Positions 20,948 through 30,268 of a DNA stretch of 64,000 bases are shown here, one piece after another. Position 1 is the stretch's first letter; the number at the start of each line of letters is the position of its first letter. The notes below the pieces were generated by a model. That model worked only from the letters and a program-made list of their open reading frames with translations, did not search any database and was not told the origin of the DNA. The stretch is taken from positions 1-64,000 of the forward strand of contig NZ_JAGYPL010000004.1 in NCBI RefSeq assembly GCF_018343715.1, written 5' to 3'. This DNA is from Bacillus sp. FJAT-49711 (GTDB lineage Bacteria; Bacillota; Bacilli; Bacillales; Bacillaceae_C). Both the position numbers and the translations under genes were made by a program.

Positions 20948-21829
20948 TTATTTCCACTCTATATATCCCATTCTCTGACGGTTAAAAACTACATATCCCA
21001 TTTTTCCATACCATTCTTCTAGCCATGTATAACCAATATATGAATGAGTATATCCTTGATTTTTTAATTCCTCATTGACTGCATAAACTAATGAAGCGCC
21101 TATTCCATGCTGCCTATATTTTTTCATCACTCCCAGGCAGCCCACTCCCCCAACTTTCCCCTTAATCATGTCCCTCCATCTAATGTCTTCTTCAGTTAAT
21201 ACCATTGCACATCCTACAATCATCTGATTAAAACGCGCAACAATAATGTGATTAAAAGCTGAGTCGTCTATCATGTTTGTGTAATATTCGGTCCACCCAG
21301 ATAACTCGTCTTCACTTTTAAGTAAACTAATAAAGTCATTGCTTTCATGAGGCATAAGTTTTCCTATAATAATGGGAGGTTTTGGTTCAGACTTCTGCCA
21401 ACCATTCAAGCTCATCGCCATATCAATACTTGTCCACGACCATTGAAAGCCTCTTTTCTCAAGAAATTGATCACCGCATCCTGATGGAACCCCTTGCCAC
21501 CAATATCCTGAACCATGTCCAGCTACCCACTTATGGCCTACATTTTTAAAGGCCTTGTCAAAAAGCATTCCCCCAATTCCATTATTGCGATATTTCTTCA
21601 CCGTATGAAATAACCATAATGCACTTGATTCCCCTTCTTCATTAACAAGAACCCCACAACATTCGCCATCTTTATAGGCAATATAAAGCCATAAATGTTC
21701 TGCTGCATCTTTTGAAAAAAGTAAAATGCTTTTTTCATCCATTTTCCAATCAGAAATATGATTCGCCCAATATTCAATTAAAATCTTTTCATTCCCAAGA
21801 AAAGGATATCGTTTTATACTTACATTCAT
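20948..21829 (-). CDS. GNAT acetyltransferase, two tandem domains
   Basis: The protein (about 293 aa) carries two GNAT halves. The first has HTVKKYRNNGIGGMLFDKAF (about residues 80-105). The second has LGVMKKYRQHGIGASLVYAVNEEL (about 235-260). Both are acetyl-CoA pyrophosphate-binding R/Q-x-x-G-x-G/A loops. The C-terminal YTHSYIGYTWLEEWYGKMGY is typical of GNAT beta6-beta7. The acceptor is unknown. The start is taken at the second Met, 8 nt after AAGGA; an ATG three codons earlier is possible. Confidence 0.82.
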   Translation of the reverse strand: MNVSIKRYPFLGNEKILIEYWANHISDWKMDEKSILLFSKDAAEHLWLYIAYKDGECCGVLVNEEGESSALWLFHTVKKYRNNGIGGMLFDKAFKNVGHKWVAGHGSGYWWQGVPSGCGDQFLEKRGFQWSWTSIDMAMSLNGWQKSEPKPPIIIGKLMPHESNDFISLLKSEDELSGWTEYYTNMIDDSAFNHIIVARFNQMIVGCAMVLTEEDIRWRDMIKGKVGGVGCLGVMKKYRQHGIGASLVYAVNEELKNQGYTHSYIGYTWLEEWYGKMGYVVFNRQRMGYIEWK

Positions 21830-21878
21830 TTTTTTCATCCTTAAAAATATTTATTTTCAGTCAGGTTTGTCCTAACTC

Positions 21879-21908
21879 TTGCATACAGTCTTAATGTGGA
21901 GATATATA
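21879..21908 (+). promoter_or_regulatory. Promoter of the small DoxX gene
   Basis: TTGCAT, an 18-nt spacer and TATATA, 21 nt upstream of the start codon. The short distance leaves little leader beyond the ribosome binding site. Confidence 0.4.
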
Positions 21909-21928
21909 ACCTTCAGGAGGGGTAAAAA

Positions 21929-22279
21929 ATGCTAACATCTCACAAATTAATTCGATATGCAGTAGCCTATGTTTTTATCATATCTGGTTTAATGAAACTC
22001 GTAAATGAAGATCTTGGAAGTACATTTATTAATTTAGGACTGCCATTTCCACTTTACATAATGTATGCGGTCGCCATTATTGAAATTGTTTGCGGCATCC
22101 TTATTTTAGCGAATAAAATGGTTCATCATGCTGTCATTCCTTTGATTGGAATCATGATTGCCGCACTTTTATTAACAAAAGTTCCTTCTTTAAATATGGG
22201 ATTCATGCCATTTGCTTTTAATGCTAGATTAGATATTGTAATGTTGGTTTTGCTGTGGGTGTTGTATAAATGGAAGTAG
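21929..22279 (+). CDS. Small DoxX-like membrane protein
   Basis: This 116-residue four-helix protein has YAVAYVFIISGLMKLVNEDL and a MYAVAIIEIVCGILIL helix, the DoxX pattern. It lacks the extra loop and the basic tail of the two minus-strand DoxX genes and is not a recent copy of them. AGGAGGGG lies 7-8 nt before the ATG. It is convergent with the VanZ gene: the two stop codons are adjacent. Confidence 0.8.
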   Translation: MLTSHKLIRYAVAYVFIISGLMKLVNEDLGSTFINLGLPFPLYIMYAVAIIEIVCGILILANKMVHHAVIPLIGIMIAALLLTKVPSLNMGFMPFAFNARLDIVMLVLLWVLYKWK

Positions 22280-22280
22280 G

Positions 22281-22679
22281 TTAACTTGGTATGTTCTTTA
22301 ATATAGAAGCGAGTTTTGAGTCTTTCTTTTTAAAGTAAGACACGTGGATGATTAGCAGATCTATGATCGAAAAGGATCTGAATGGAACAAAATGTTGATG
22401 GATTTCATCGGCCAGCCCATATAAAACAGCTACGCTAAAACAAATAGCTTCTATTAATGAATTAAGACTTCGAAAAGTAAGGACAGCTAAAATAAGAAAT
22501 AAATACAAAATGCCGAATTCAATTAAATGGGCGAGTTCAAAACAAATTCCGATAATTAAAATGATATGATAACTAATATAGCTCGAAAGAATATGTACGG
22601 ATTCAGGATCAAACGAACTTGATTGGATCCAAATAAATATTATGTATAAAACGGGAAGAATTCTTAAAATTATCTTCAT
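22281..22679 (-). CDS. VanZ-family membrane protein
   Basis: This 132-residue protein with four hydrophobic segments has FELAHLIEFGILYLF and YGLADEIHQHFVPFRSFSIIDLL, the two conserved blocks of the VanZ family. In VanZ the family is linked to teicoplanin resistance, but most chromosomal members have no known role. The start is ATG 22679, 6 nt after AAGGTG; the ORF extends to a GTG at 22694. Confidence 0.82.
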   Translation of the reverse strand: MKIILRILPVLYIIFIWIQSSSFDPESVHILSSYISYHIILIIGICFELAHLIEFGILYLFLILAVLTFRSLNSLIEAICFSVAVLYGLADEIHQHFVPFRSFSIIDLLIIHVSYFKKKDSKLASILKNIPS

Positions 22680-22697
22680 TAGGGGCACCTTCACATC

Positions 22698-22732
22698 AAA
22701 AAAGAGAAGGCGAAACTACCTTCTCTTTTTTA
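22698..22732 (-). terminator. Terminator after the phosphoesterase gene
   Basis: AAAAAAGAGAAGG and CCTTCTCTTTTTT form a 13-bp perfect stem with an 8-nt loop. It overlaps the stop codon of the phosphoesterase gene. Confidence 0.88.
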
Positions 22733-23446
22733 TATTTTGGCATTTTGTAAAATATTGATCATTGCTTTAGCATTTGGATAGTTATAATCCTCGTACTGTC
22801 GTAATACCTTATCTGTATCAAACGGCACCCTTACTATAGAGGCTTGAAATCCATTATCTTTAATTTCTATTAACCCATAAGATGATTTTTTTACACCATC
22901 AAAAGGAAGTCCAACGCTTCCAATATTTATTACACATTTACCGTTAATGTAGCGGATGAAAGGTTTATGAATATGAGCATAAATATAAAGATCAGCTTCG
23001 TTAACTATCAATTTATTGGTTATCACATCATCATTTTCAAATGGCGGCACAACCTCAAACAAACTATTGGGAGTTGCGTGAAAAGCATGGATTTTCATAC
23101 CTTCTGCTTCTATTGTTAGATCTGTTGGCAGCTGTTCCAGATAGGCAACAGCTTCTCCATCCATCTGTGAATAAATCCAATCTCTCTCCCTATTCATCAT
23201 TTCTAAAGCTTGGCCCGGGACCTCTCCTTCCTGGACTCCACGCACAACCCATTCATCCGCATTTCCTTTGATAACATCACAATTTAATGATTGAACTAAC
23301 TCTAGTGACCGCTTCGGCTCCGGACCACGATAGCAAATATCTCCGAGAACATAAATTTTGTCTACGTTTTTTGATTTGATATCCTGAAGAACGGCATCTA
23401 GTGCAATGGCGTTGCCGTGGATATCTGAGAGGAAGGCTAGTTTCAA
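22730..23446 (-). CDS. Metallophosphoesterase, YfcE/MJ0936-like
   Basis: This calcineurin-like phosphoesterase has the expected metal motifs in order: SDIHGN near the start, GDICYRGPEP, KGNADEW, HAFHATP and AHIHKPF. It ends with NIGSVGLPFDG, as in the YfcE/MJ0936 phosphodiesterases. The likely activity is hydrolysis of a phosphodiester; the physiological substrate is unknown. The start is TTG 23446 (238 aa), 8 nt after GAGG. Upstream GTG 23455 lies within the ribosome binding site. Confidence 0.85.
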   Translation of the reverse strand: MKLAFLSDIHGNAIALDAVLQDIKSKNVDKIYVLGDICYRGPEPKRSLELVQSLNCDVIKGNADEWVVRGVQEGEVPGQALEMMNRERDWIYSQMDGEAVAYLEQLPTDLTIEAEGMKIHAFHATPNSLFEVVPPFENDDVITNKLIVNEADLYIYAHIHKPFIRYINGKCVINIGSVGLPFDGVKKSSYGLIEIKDNGFQASIVRVPFDTDKVLRQYEDYNYPNAKAMINILQNAKI

Positions 23447-23559
23447 TTTATACACCTCACTAATTTATTTCTTTATAAAGGGTACAGTAATTTGGAGAAA
23501 TCTTCAATTTTCCTGTTTTAATATTATTGATTTTATCCGAAATACATACCTCGTCAATT

Positions 23560-24639
23560 TTACCCTTCAATTCTTTTAGTTAGATTTATATTAACAGTGG
23601 AAATTTTATCAATCATGGCACTGATGGGATTGAAAAGTATTTTTATCACATATGATGATGCTAGGCATAGAACTATTAGCCAAGCAAAGATAAATATCGG
23701 ATACCTTGGGGCGAACGTTAATTGGGGGAATATTGTCATATAAAAAAACATATGTGTTAACCATATGTTTGTTGAGTGATCCCCGAAATAGTTTAAAACT
23801 TTTTGAACACTTTTTCTTTTAGTCATTACATTAAATAAGCAGATAAATATAATTGCGGTTATAGGAGCAATTACCATGGACTCATATATTGAATGTATAA
23901 TTATCAGAATTAATATCGCTAAAATAGATATAGTATTTTTATGAGATAATTTATTTATTTTTTGATGAATTTTAGAATAGATTTTTTCTTTTTCGAATAT
24001 GGCCCCAACTATAAAAGGTAAAAGTGAAGTTCCAACCAATACCGTCGCATTAATACATAAAGCAAAAAATGGATAGTCACTGAAATCAAATACTTGTTTT
24101 ATTCTTTGAACATAGGTTACCAAGTAAATAATACCCGTCACTAATATAATAAAAAGTGAATTGTATTTCATGATAATCTTAAAAATCCAAGGGGATAATA
24201 CAACTAAAATAATATAAGTTTGTAAAAACCACCAAGCTCCATTATATGAGTTGGATAAAACAAAAAAGTTAAGAAAAAAATCTTCAATGCTACCAGGATA
24301 CTTATCTACCTTTCCTGCAAAATATCCAATAGTAACGAATATTAACAATATTATCCAAAAATTAACAAGAAGCTTCAAAATCCTTAATACATTCTTTTTA
24401 ACATTAACACTATACGTCTTTGTAAAAGTGATGTATAAGCCGTATCCACTAGCGAAGCAATACATCGGAACACAAGCATCTCCGAATAATGCTAAATAGT
24501 ATAACAAAGGTACTTCTCCAATATAAATAAATGTTTCATATAATCCATTGATTTCTTTTCTACAAAATAAATGAAGGAGCAACATAAATAATATTGCTAC
24601 TCCCTTGGTCATATTCATGTCTGATTTAGTAAATTCCAA
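23560..24639 (-). CDS. Membrane acyltransferase 3 family protein
   Basis: This 359-residue protein has about ten hydrophobic helices. It begins with MNMTKGVAILFMLLLHLFCR, where the His is the conserved one of the acyltransferase-3/OatA family. These proteins O-acetylate or O-succinylate sugars and often decorate exopolysaccharides. The start is TTG 24639, 8 nt after AAAGGAG. It is the last gene of the polysaccharide region in transcriptional order, so decoration of the polymer made upstream is likely. Base composition is AT-rich, like its eastern neighbours. Confidence 0.82.
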   Translation of the reverse strand: MEFTKSDMNMTKGVAILFMLLLHLFCRKEINGLYETFIYIGEVPLLYYLALFGDACVPMYCFASGYGLYITFTKTYSVNVKKNVLRILKLLVNFWIILLIFVTIGYFAGKVDKYPGSIEDFFLNFFVLSNSYNGAWWFLQTYIILVVLSPWIFKIIMKYNSLFIILVTGIIYLVTYVQRIKQVFDFSDYPFFALCINATVLVGTSLLPFIVGAIFEKEKIYSKIHQKINKLSHKNTISILAILILIIIHSIYESMVIAPITAIIFICLFNVMTKRKSVQKVLNYFGDHSTNIWLTHMFFYMTIFPQLTFAPRYPIFIFAWLIVLCLASSYVIKILFNPISAMIDKISTVNINLTKRIEG

Positions 24640-24825
24640 ATGAAATACTCCTTTTTATTGAAGGGTATAATTTCGTAATCAATACCGGCCGTTACTGCAA
24701 TTTGATGATCAAAGGTTCTAATGAAATTGATGAGCTTTACATAATGATCTGCCATGGCTATAAACTTTAGCACTCCAAGAGTAGTATCTCTCGATTCTTC
24801 ATTTACAAAATCAACTAAAAATTAT
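24636..24825 (-). pseudogene. Start-less ORF remnant in the 24640-25272 gap
   Basis: On the minus strand about 60 codons are open, including VDFVNEESRDTTLGVLKFIA and a segment ending AVTAGIDYEIIPFNKK. There is no start codon or ribosome binding site upstream, and a stop lies just before. It looks like the decayed end of a gene; I do not recognise the family. The rest of the 633-bp gap is AT-rich, with nothing I can identify. Confidence 0.35.
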
Positions 24826-25272
24826 ATTAATTGATAACGTTTTTTACACGCAAGATAGCTGCTTATGAGTCTCTCTTATTAAAAGTTCTTCATTGTAACA
24901 AGGAATAATACCAAATAGTCTTTTTGAACAATATTATTCCCCCCTCTGATTGCCAGCTAGTGACGGCATTTTTTCCACGTTAAATAAGCATCAATTGAAT
25001 AAAAGAGATGCTTAGTAAAAAACAATATGCTTTTCTAAAAAAAGGATCTTTCAAGAGCAAATTCCCCAAGTTAGCGCGCTATCCCGTTTTCACAATTAAA
25101 TCATAAAGTTTCTATACTATACCCACTATATCCGGAATCCCAGACTAAATTTATCTAGAAATCATCTAAAAGCTGATGAAAACAAGTAAAATACCTAAAA
25201 AAATTGAAATTATTTACCTTACCAACGGAAGGTACTAAACTTATAGCAAACTATATCACAGATTCGGTACAC

Positions 25273-26241
25273 TTATAGAATAATAAAATGATCATACCTT
25301 ACCATTGTTTTGCCTTCTTCATAGTCACCCAAATACTTGTCATAAGATGCATTAGGAATCCCATTCAAATTGTTAATCATGCTTTTTATAAAGTTTTGTC
25401 CCATCTCATATGCATATGGATATCCTCCTCCGAATCTAGGATTGATTTCGGAAAGCATATAGCCATCTTTCGTCTGGAAATAGTCGATATCAATCGGTCC
25501 ACTTGGCTTTAATGCTTCTATTAGTTTATAAGTTGTATCGATTAATATAGGATCTTTTATAGCAATCGATTTATCAGTTTCGCCAGCTCTCATATTAATC
25601 TTGCGCTTACTAAAAAGATTTGATGGTTCCTTTGTTAGTATGTCAATATAACATTCTACGCAATATTCGCTCCCATCAATAAAAGGCTGCACAATGAGGT
25701 CATCAGTCATCTCCCATAATTCTAGAAGGCCGGTATAGTTTGTCACTTTTTGAACACCAACACTTCCACTACCATACCTAGGCTTTACAATTAGCGGGAA
25801 TGTCAACTTACCTTCATTTAGGTCTTGTCTAACTACATCTAAATCAATGTATGTTGGCACTGACGGTATATCGTTTTCCTGTAAAAATATATGTGTTAAA
25901 TATTTGTCGTAACATATGTCGATAGCATTTTTATCGGAAACAAAGATGTGAATACCATCTTTTTCAAACTCCTCCTTAAAACTGGATAATAACGTTAATT
26001 CAGGATCTATTAAAGACAAAACACCATTGATTTTATATGCATGGCATAGATTTTTAAGGATAGAAATATATTCTGGATGATCAATGCGTGGAACGATTTC
26101 AAATCTATCAGCGTGGTAAAGCGCTGGTGCAGTTGGATCACAGTCTACGGCAATCACCTTACCGTCAACTTTATTAAGTTCTTTTTTAAAATAATTTATT
26201 AATTGTACACGTCGACCAACACTACAAATTAAAATGTTCAT
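25273..26241 (-). CDS. ATP-grasp ligase, CarB/PylC-like
   Basis: This 322-residue protein starts with a Rossmann-like preATP-grasp domain (MNILICSVGRRVQLINYF). The ATP-grasp core follows with FPLIVKPRYGSGSVGVQKV, QPFIDGSEYCVECYID and the metal-binding EINPRFGGGYP. Such enzymes join a carboxylate to an amine through an acyl phosphate. It lies 24 bp after a PLP decarboxylase, which suggests the pair makes and attaches an amine or amino-acid group, possibly on the polysaccharide. The substrate is not predictable. GGGGAG precedes the ATG. Confidence 0.8.
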   Translation of the reverse strand: MNILICSVGRRVQLINYFKKELNKVDGKVIAVDCDPTAPALYHADRFEIVPRIDHPEYISILKNLCHAYKINGVLSLIDPELTLLSSFKEEFEKDGIHIFVSDKNAIDICYDKYLTHIFLQENDIPSVPTYIDLDVVRQDLNEGKLTFPLIVKPRYGSGSVGVQKVTNYTGLLELWEMTDDLIVQPFIDGSEYCVECYIDILTKEPSNLFSKRKINMRAGETDKSIAIKDPILIDTTYKLIEALKPSGPIDIDYFQTKDGYMLSEINPRFGGGYPYAYEMGQNFIKSMINNLNGIPNASYDKYLGDYEEGKTMVRYDHFIIL

Positions 26242-26265
26242 CCGTTACTCCCCTTTATTTAATAC

Positions 26266-27561
26266 TTAAAAACAATAAAGTTCTTCATTAAAGAATTGTT
26301 TAATTGTTTCCTTTTTTCTTACTGCAAATATTTCATTATTATCCTTTGCAATAATAGCCGGTTTTTCTTTAATAAAAGATGGATTAAAAACAATCGTATA
26401 TGCTCCAACATTTTCAAATATAATATAGTCATTGATTTGAGGTAGGACCTCGTTATAATCACATGCTAAATAATCTTTCTCTAAGCATGTATAACCAACT
26501 ATATTAAAATTCACCTTAATTTCATCAACATCCTTATTTTTTCTTACAATTCTCATTGGAAGATTTTTTTTATGCATCGTAGGTTTTATGTTATGGACAC
26601 TTCCATCGACTAACACGAAGTCTGTTCCTTTAATATTTTTTCTTTCAATCACTTTTGCTACAAATTCAATCGTATTAGCAACCATTGAAATTCCAGGTTC
26701 TAATATTAAATAGGGTTTATTTTCATAATGCCCGAATTCACGATTCATGATTGTACACACTGCATCTGCATAATCGTCAAAAGTTGGGGCGTGATCTATA
26801 AGAGATTTAGGCACCTCACCAAATATTCCTCCACCAATGTCAATATATTCTAAATGAGTTAATCCACTTTCTTTAGCTATATTACATAGTCCTTGAGTAA
26901 TTTTCCTAAACGATTCCACGCTTCTCCTACTTGTAGAAAAATGTCCGTGTAATCCGACAACCCTTACATTATTAAGGCCTTTCAGCTTGCCTAATACGTG
27001 CTTCAAATTTCCGTTCTCTACACATATTCCAAATCTACTAATCTCATGTCCTTCCACTAGTGGACTTACACCGTTTTGCGAAATATCAAAATTTACTCTT
27101 AATCCGATTTTGATTTGCTTGTTTGGATTGTTAAAGGAATAATCTTGAATAAAATCTATTTCATACATAGAGTCAATATTAATTTTACTTTCATTATCTA
27201 AAGCGTAATAGATATCCTCCCGAGTCTTTAAAGGTCCATTAAATATTATTCTTGTTGGATCAACACCAATCTTTATCGCTAAATCATATTCTAACCTTGA
27301 AACAACTTCAGCATATGCGCCTAGTTTCGATAATTCCTTACAAAGATAGGGCAAATAATTCGTTTTATAAGAATAACCAATAATAAAATTGGCATACCTA
27401 CTTTTAAATGATTTTTCCATTTTTTTATAGTTATCTCTCAATTTATTAACATTCAAAACATAAAAAGAGGATCCGTACTCATTCTCTAGATGGCTAAAAG
27501 TTTCATGATCAAATATTGTGTTATCTATTTTTCCAAATTTGCTTTTAGCTAAAGTTTTCAA
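26266..27561 (-). CDS. PLP-dependent decarboxylase, fold type III (LysA-like)
   Basis: The N-terminal alanine-racemase barrel carries the PLP lysine in IIGYSYKTNYLP. GLHGHFSTS, YIDIGGGIFGEVP, the GYTCLEKDYL Cys motif and GAYTIVF follow. These fit diaminopimelate/ornithine decarboxylase relatives. The usual EPGR is EPGI here, losing the Arg that contacts the substrate in LysA, so the substrate is probably different. GGAGG lies one base from ATG 27570 and 10 nt from TTG 27561. I use the TTG (431 aa). It is followed closely by the ATP-grasp gene. Confidence 0.8.
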   Translation of the reverse strand: MKTLAKSKFGKIDNTIFDHETFSHLENEYGSSFYVLNVNKLRDNYKKMEKSFKSRYANFIIGYSYKTNYLPYLCKELSKLGAYAEVVSRLEYDLAIKIGVDPTRIIFNGPLKTREDIYYALDNESKINIDSMYEIDFIQDYSFNNPNKQIKIGLRVNFDISQNGVSPLVEGHEISRFGICVENGNLKHVLGKLKGLNNVRVVGLHGHFSTSRRSVESFRKITQGLCNIAKESGLTHLEYIDIGGGIFGEVPKSLIDHAPTFDDYADAVCTIMNREFGHYENKPYLILEPGISMVANTIEFVAKVIERKNIKGTDFVLVDGSVHNIKPTMHKKNLPMRIVRKNKDVDEIKVNFNIVGYTCLEKDYLACDYNEVLPQINDYIIFENVGAYTIVFNPSFIKEKPAIIAKDNNEIFAVRKKETIKQFFNEELYCF

Positions 27562-27614
27562 CGTGCCCATACCTCCACTATTTTTGTAGTTAAAATGATA
27601 TGTTACGAACATAT

Positions 27615-28556
27615 TTAGACTAAAGTTCTTACGTCTTGATCTATCTCAGATAATGTACTGCTACCAAACTTTGCCTTGTTTGCGAAATAATCAACAATTG
27701 AATGGTCAATGTCTTCATCGAATTTCCTAGCAAAATAATGACCCGATTCCTCGATTGCTTTAATATCTTCATTCGTTAAATACTGTGGAGAACTTCTCTC
27801 ACTAAATTTTTCTCCCCATTTCAAAAACGTAAAATTCGCATTAACTACCCTAGTTTTATAATGCGAATTCATAATTAATGTGTGAAAAAACCATTCATCC
27901 GGACACAGTGTATGCTCAAAAAATTTATAGTACCATTCATTCCTATCGATAAAGTCTATAATATAACTTGCTACCTCAAGTGGAATACTAAACCATTGTG
28001 AACCATTATAAAGTGAGTAATCATCCGGCCATTTGTTTTTGTTAGGAAATATATTCATTCCCTTACGATATAAACTTTGTATGATTCTCCTGTAAATCCT
28101 ATAAGGGTGAGCAGTAGTATATCGTTTACGCGTCATTTTGGGCCAATTAATCTCCATTAGGCCGAGATTATCCTTATTCACATCCCTTAAAGTCATAAAA
28201 ACTTTCCCTTTATGATCCAGCAAAAAATCTTTAAAACGATCTCTCACTAATAAATCTTGACCACTTCTTAAGCAGACAAAATCATATTTCTCTTTCGATG
28301 CTAATACCTCTCTTAACAACAAAATAGTTGTGTTGACCTGACTTATATCGCCCCACTCACAGTTAATACTATTTTCTAAAATCCTTATATTTGGATTTCC
28401 CAAAATTTCCCCACTTAAATTGGGTTTATTCCTTTTGTCGATATGAATAAATACATCCGCATGTCCCTCTGAAATAAGCTGATTAATAAACTTGTTTACT
28501 TGATCAGGATTTTTGTGAATTTGTAAAATAAATGCGGTACGTGGAGTAGAAGTCAT
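27615..28556 (-). CDS. Core-2/I-branching-like glycosyltransferase (GT14)
   Basis: This 313-residue protein resembles the Branch family (GT14). TAFILQIHKNPDQV, DVFIHIDKRN, VCLRSGQDLLV and LYNGSQWFSIP are the characteristic blocks. WFFHTLIMNS follows later. Eukaryotic members add beta-1,6-GlcNAc; bacterial members lie in polysaccharide clusters and their donors vary. It is the first minus-strand gene after the IS110 insertion, so its link to upstream promoters may be broken. AAAGGAG precedes the ATG. Confidence 0.8.
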   Translation of the reverse strand: MTSTPRTAFILQIHKNPDQVNKFINQLISEGHADVFIHIDKRNKPNLSGEILGNPNIRILENSINCEWGDISQVNTTILLLREVLASKEKYDFVCLRSGQDLLVRDRFKDFLLDHKGKVFMTLRDVNKDNLGLMEINWPKMTRKRYTTAHPYRIYRRIIQSLYRKGMNIFPNKNKWPDDYSLYNGSQWFSIPLEVASYIIDFIDRNEWYYKFFEHTLCPDEWFFHTLIMNSHYKTRVVNANFTFLKWGEKFSERSSPQYLTNEDIKAIEESGHYFARKFDEDIDHSIVDYFANKAKFGSSTLSEIDQDVRTLV

Positions 28557-28679
28557 CCCTATTTCTCCTTTAAATAAAATCTACTTCATTCAAATTTCAA
28601 ATCTTAAATTCTTAAAAATGAACAACACGAGAAAATAATTACTTTCATAAAAAACTATCATGATCTTTCGCTCTCAACC

Positions 28680-28905
28680 CAGGAATGAAAATGGGTTTCT
28701 CGCTCCATAATGTTGATACCGCAAACAGTGAGTATATAACGTGGTCTTTAATGGTGGCTTGACCCTGTATAAAAAACTGTTGGAATGAATTTGGTGTACA
28801 ACCCATTGTTAGCTCTCTCTTGTTGAGAGATGACTACGAACAGAAAAATGTTTAATTTCAAATTCATTCCACTGTTTGTGGAATACATTTAGAAGGTGGA
28901 GTGAA
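28680..28905 (+). ncRNA. Candidate IS110 bridge RNA region
   Basis: IS110-group elements encode a bridge RNA upstream of the transposase. Here the 5' non-coding end contains a 12-bp perfect inverted repeat (TGGAATGAATTT at 28781-28792 and AAATTCATTCCA at 28860-28871). It encloses an inner hairpin (TCTCTC-TTGTT-GAGAGA, 28814-28830). A separate CCCA...TGGG stem lies near 28678-28696. The fold fits such an RNA, but the guide loops were not assigned. Confidence 0.4.
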
Positions 28906-30045
28906 ATGGAAACATTGTACAAACGATGTGCAGGTCTGGATGTCCATTCGGAAACAATTGTGGCCTGCGTGATTCTTGGTGAATCAGAGAACGATACAGT
29001 TAAGTTGATTGAAACATTTCCTACTTTGACGAAAGATCTGTTTCGTCTACTTAAATGGCTAGAAGAAAAAGAAGTGACCCATATCGCAATGGAAAGTACC
29101 GGAGTGTACTGGAAACCTGTCTATAATATCCTAGAGGACTTCTTTGACATTACTTTGGCAAATGCTCAGCGCATTAAAAATGTTCCTGGCAGAAAAACGG
29201 ATGTTTCGGATGCAGAGTGGATTGCCAAATTATTGAGGCATGGTTTGATTGAGAAAAGTTTCGTCCCTCCGGAAGACATTCGCAATTTGCGAGATTTAAC
29301 CCGTTTGAGAAAGAAATGGATTGGACATATGACTTCTGAAAAGAATCGGATCCAAAAAGTATTGGAGACTTCAAACATCAAATTAGGGACAGTCATTTCC
29401 GATGTTTTCGGAGTTTCTGGCAGAAAATTGTTGGAACAACTAATGTCCAATGGCTATATAGATCAAGAAGATGTCGAACAAAAGATACATGGGAGTATGG
29501 CGCATAAAAAACAATTAATTACAGATTCCCTGTTTGGCACATTGAATGATCACCAACTGTTTCTTATCAAACAGTCATGGATGCACATTGTCTATCTGGA
29601 AGAATTAATTTCCGATATTGAAAAAAGGATCGATGGGATACTGATAAACTATAAAGAAGAAGTAGAACTTCTTATCACAATGCCGGGGATTAAGAAAGAT
29701 ACTGCAGCCGTGATCATCGCAGAAATTGGAGTTGATATGACACAATTTCCAACTTCCAAGCACCTTGCGTCATGGGCAGGATTGTCACCTGGAAATCACG
29801 AAAGCGCTGGAAAACGAAAGAGTACGCGAACCGTGAAAGGAAACCCGCATATTAAGTCGGCATTGTGTGAAGCCGCTTGGGCGGTATCTAGAAGTCGAAG
29901 TAAAATGTTATCAGTGAAATATTGGTCTTTATCTGCAAGAAGAGGAAAGAAAAAAGCACTCGTTGCCATTGGACATCGAATGCTTACCATTGTCTATCAT
30001 ATGCTTCAGAACAAAGAACCCTACCACGAGCCTACTGCAACTTAG
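28906..30045 (+). CDS. IS110-family transposase
   Basis: This 379-residue DEDD transposase begins with CAGLDVHSETIVACVI, supplying the first Asp. The RuvC-like acidic residues follow in HIAMESTGVYWKPV and GRKTDVSDAEWIAKLLRHG. The C-terminal transposase_20 domain contains ITMPGIKKDTAAVIIAEIG, LASWAGLSPGNHESAGK and the conserved Ser region. It appears intact. The start is ATG 28906 with AAGGTGGAG; the ORF also opens upstream at 28876 without a ribosome binding site. Confidence 0.95.
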   Translation: METLYKRCAGLDVHSETIVACVILGESENDTVKLIETFPTLTKDLFRLLKWLEEKEVTHIAMESTGVYWKPVYNILEDFFDITLANAQRIKNVPGRKTDVSDAEWIAKLLRHGLIEKSFVPPEDIRNLRDLTRLRKKWIGHMTSEKNRIQKVLETSNIKLGTVISDVFGVSGRKLLEQLMSNGYIDQEDVEQKIHGSMAHKKQLITDSLFGTLNDHQLFLIKQSWMHIVYLEELISDIEKRIDGILINYKEEVELLITMPGIKKDTAAVIIAEIGVDMTQFPTSKHLASWAGLSPGNHESAGKRKSTRTVKGNPHIKSALCEAAWAVSRSRSKMLSVKYWSLSARRGKKKALVAIGHRMLTIVYHMLQNKEPYHEPTAT

Positions 30046-30268
30046 CATTATAGACAATAAATAGAAAAGTTATACGAGAAACCGTAAATTATGGTAGCTC
30101 TACTTTCCTATTGTAAATTTCAGTTGTTAGTTAGTTTTGACAATTGATATAAATCTTAAACAAGAATTTATTTTCACAGAAAAAAGCCTTACACAAAGCT
30201 CACTTCTCAAGAACAAACGATATCTTTTTTTCCTAAATTAGTGCCTAAATACAAACCATTCTATTCCT

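Larger units (their letters stand above)
28650..30110 (+). mobile_element. IS110-family insertion sequence (ends approximate)
   Basis: The element is defined by its DEDD transposase gene and a structured left non-coding end (28650-28905). IS110 elements lack obvious terminal inverted repeats and target duplications, so the borders cannot be fixed from one copy. It is inserted in the plus orientation within a minus-strand operon, between the beta-helix and GT14 genes. Confidence 0.65.

Noticed and set aside
29166-29450. Minus-strand ORF
   Set aside because: Antisense shadow of the IS110 transposase.
28906-30045. IS1111-group element
   Set aside because: No subterminal inverted repeats were seen, and the long structured non-coding end is upstream of the transposase, as in the IS110 group.
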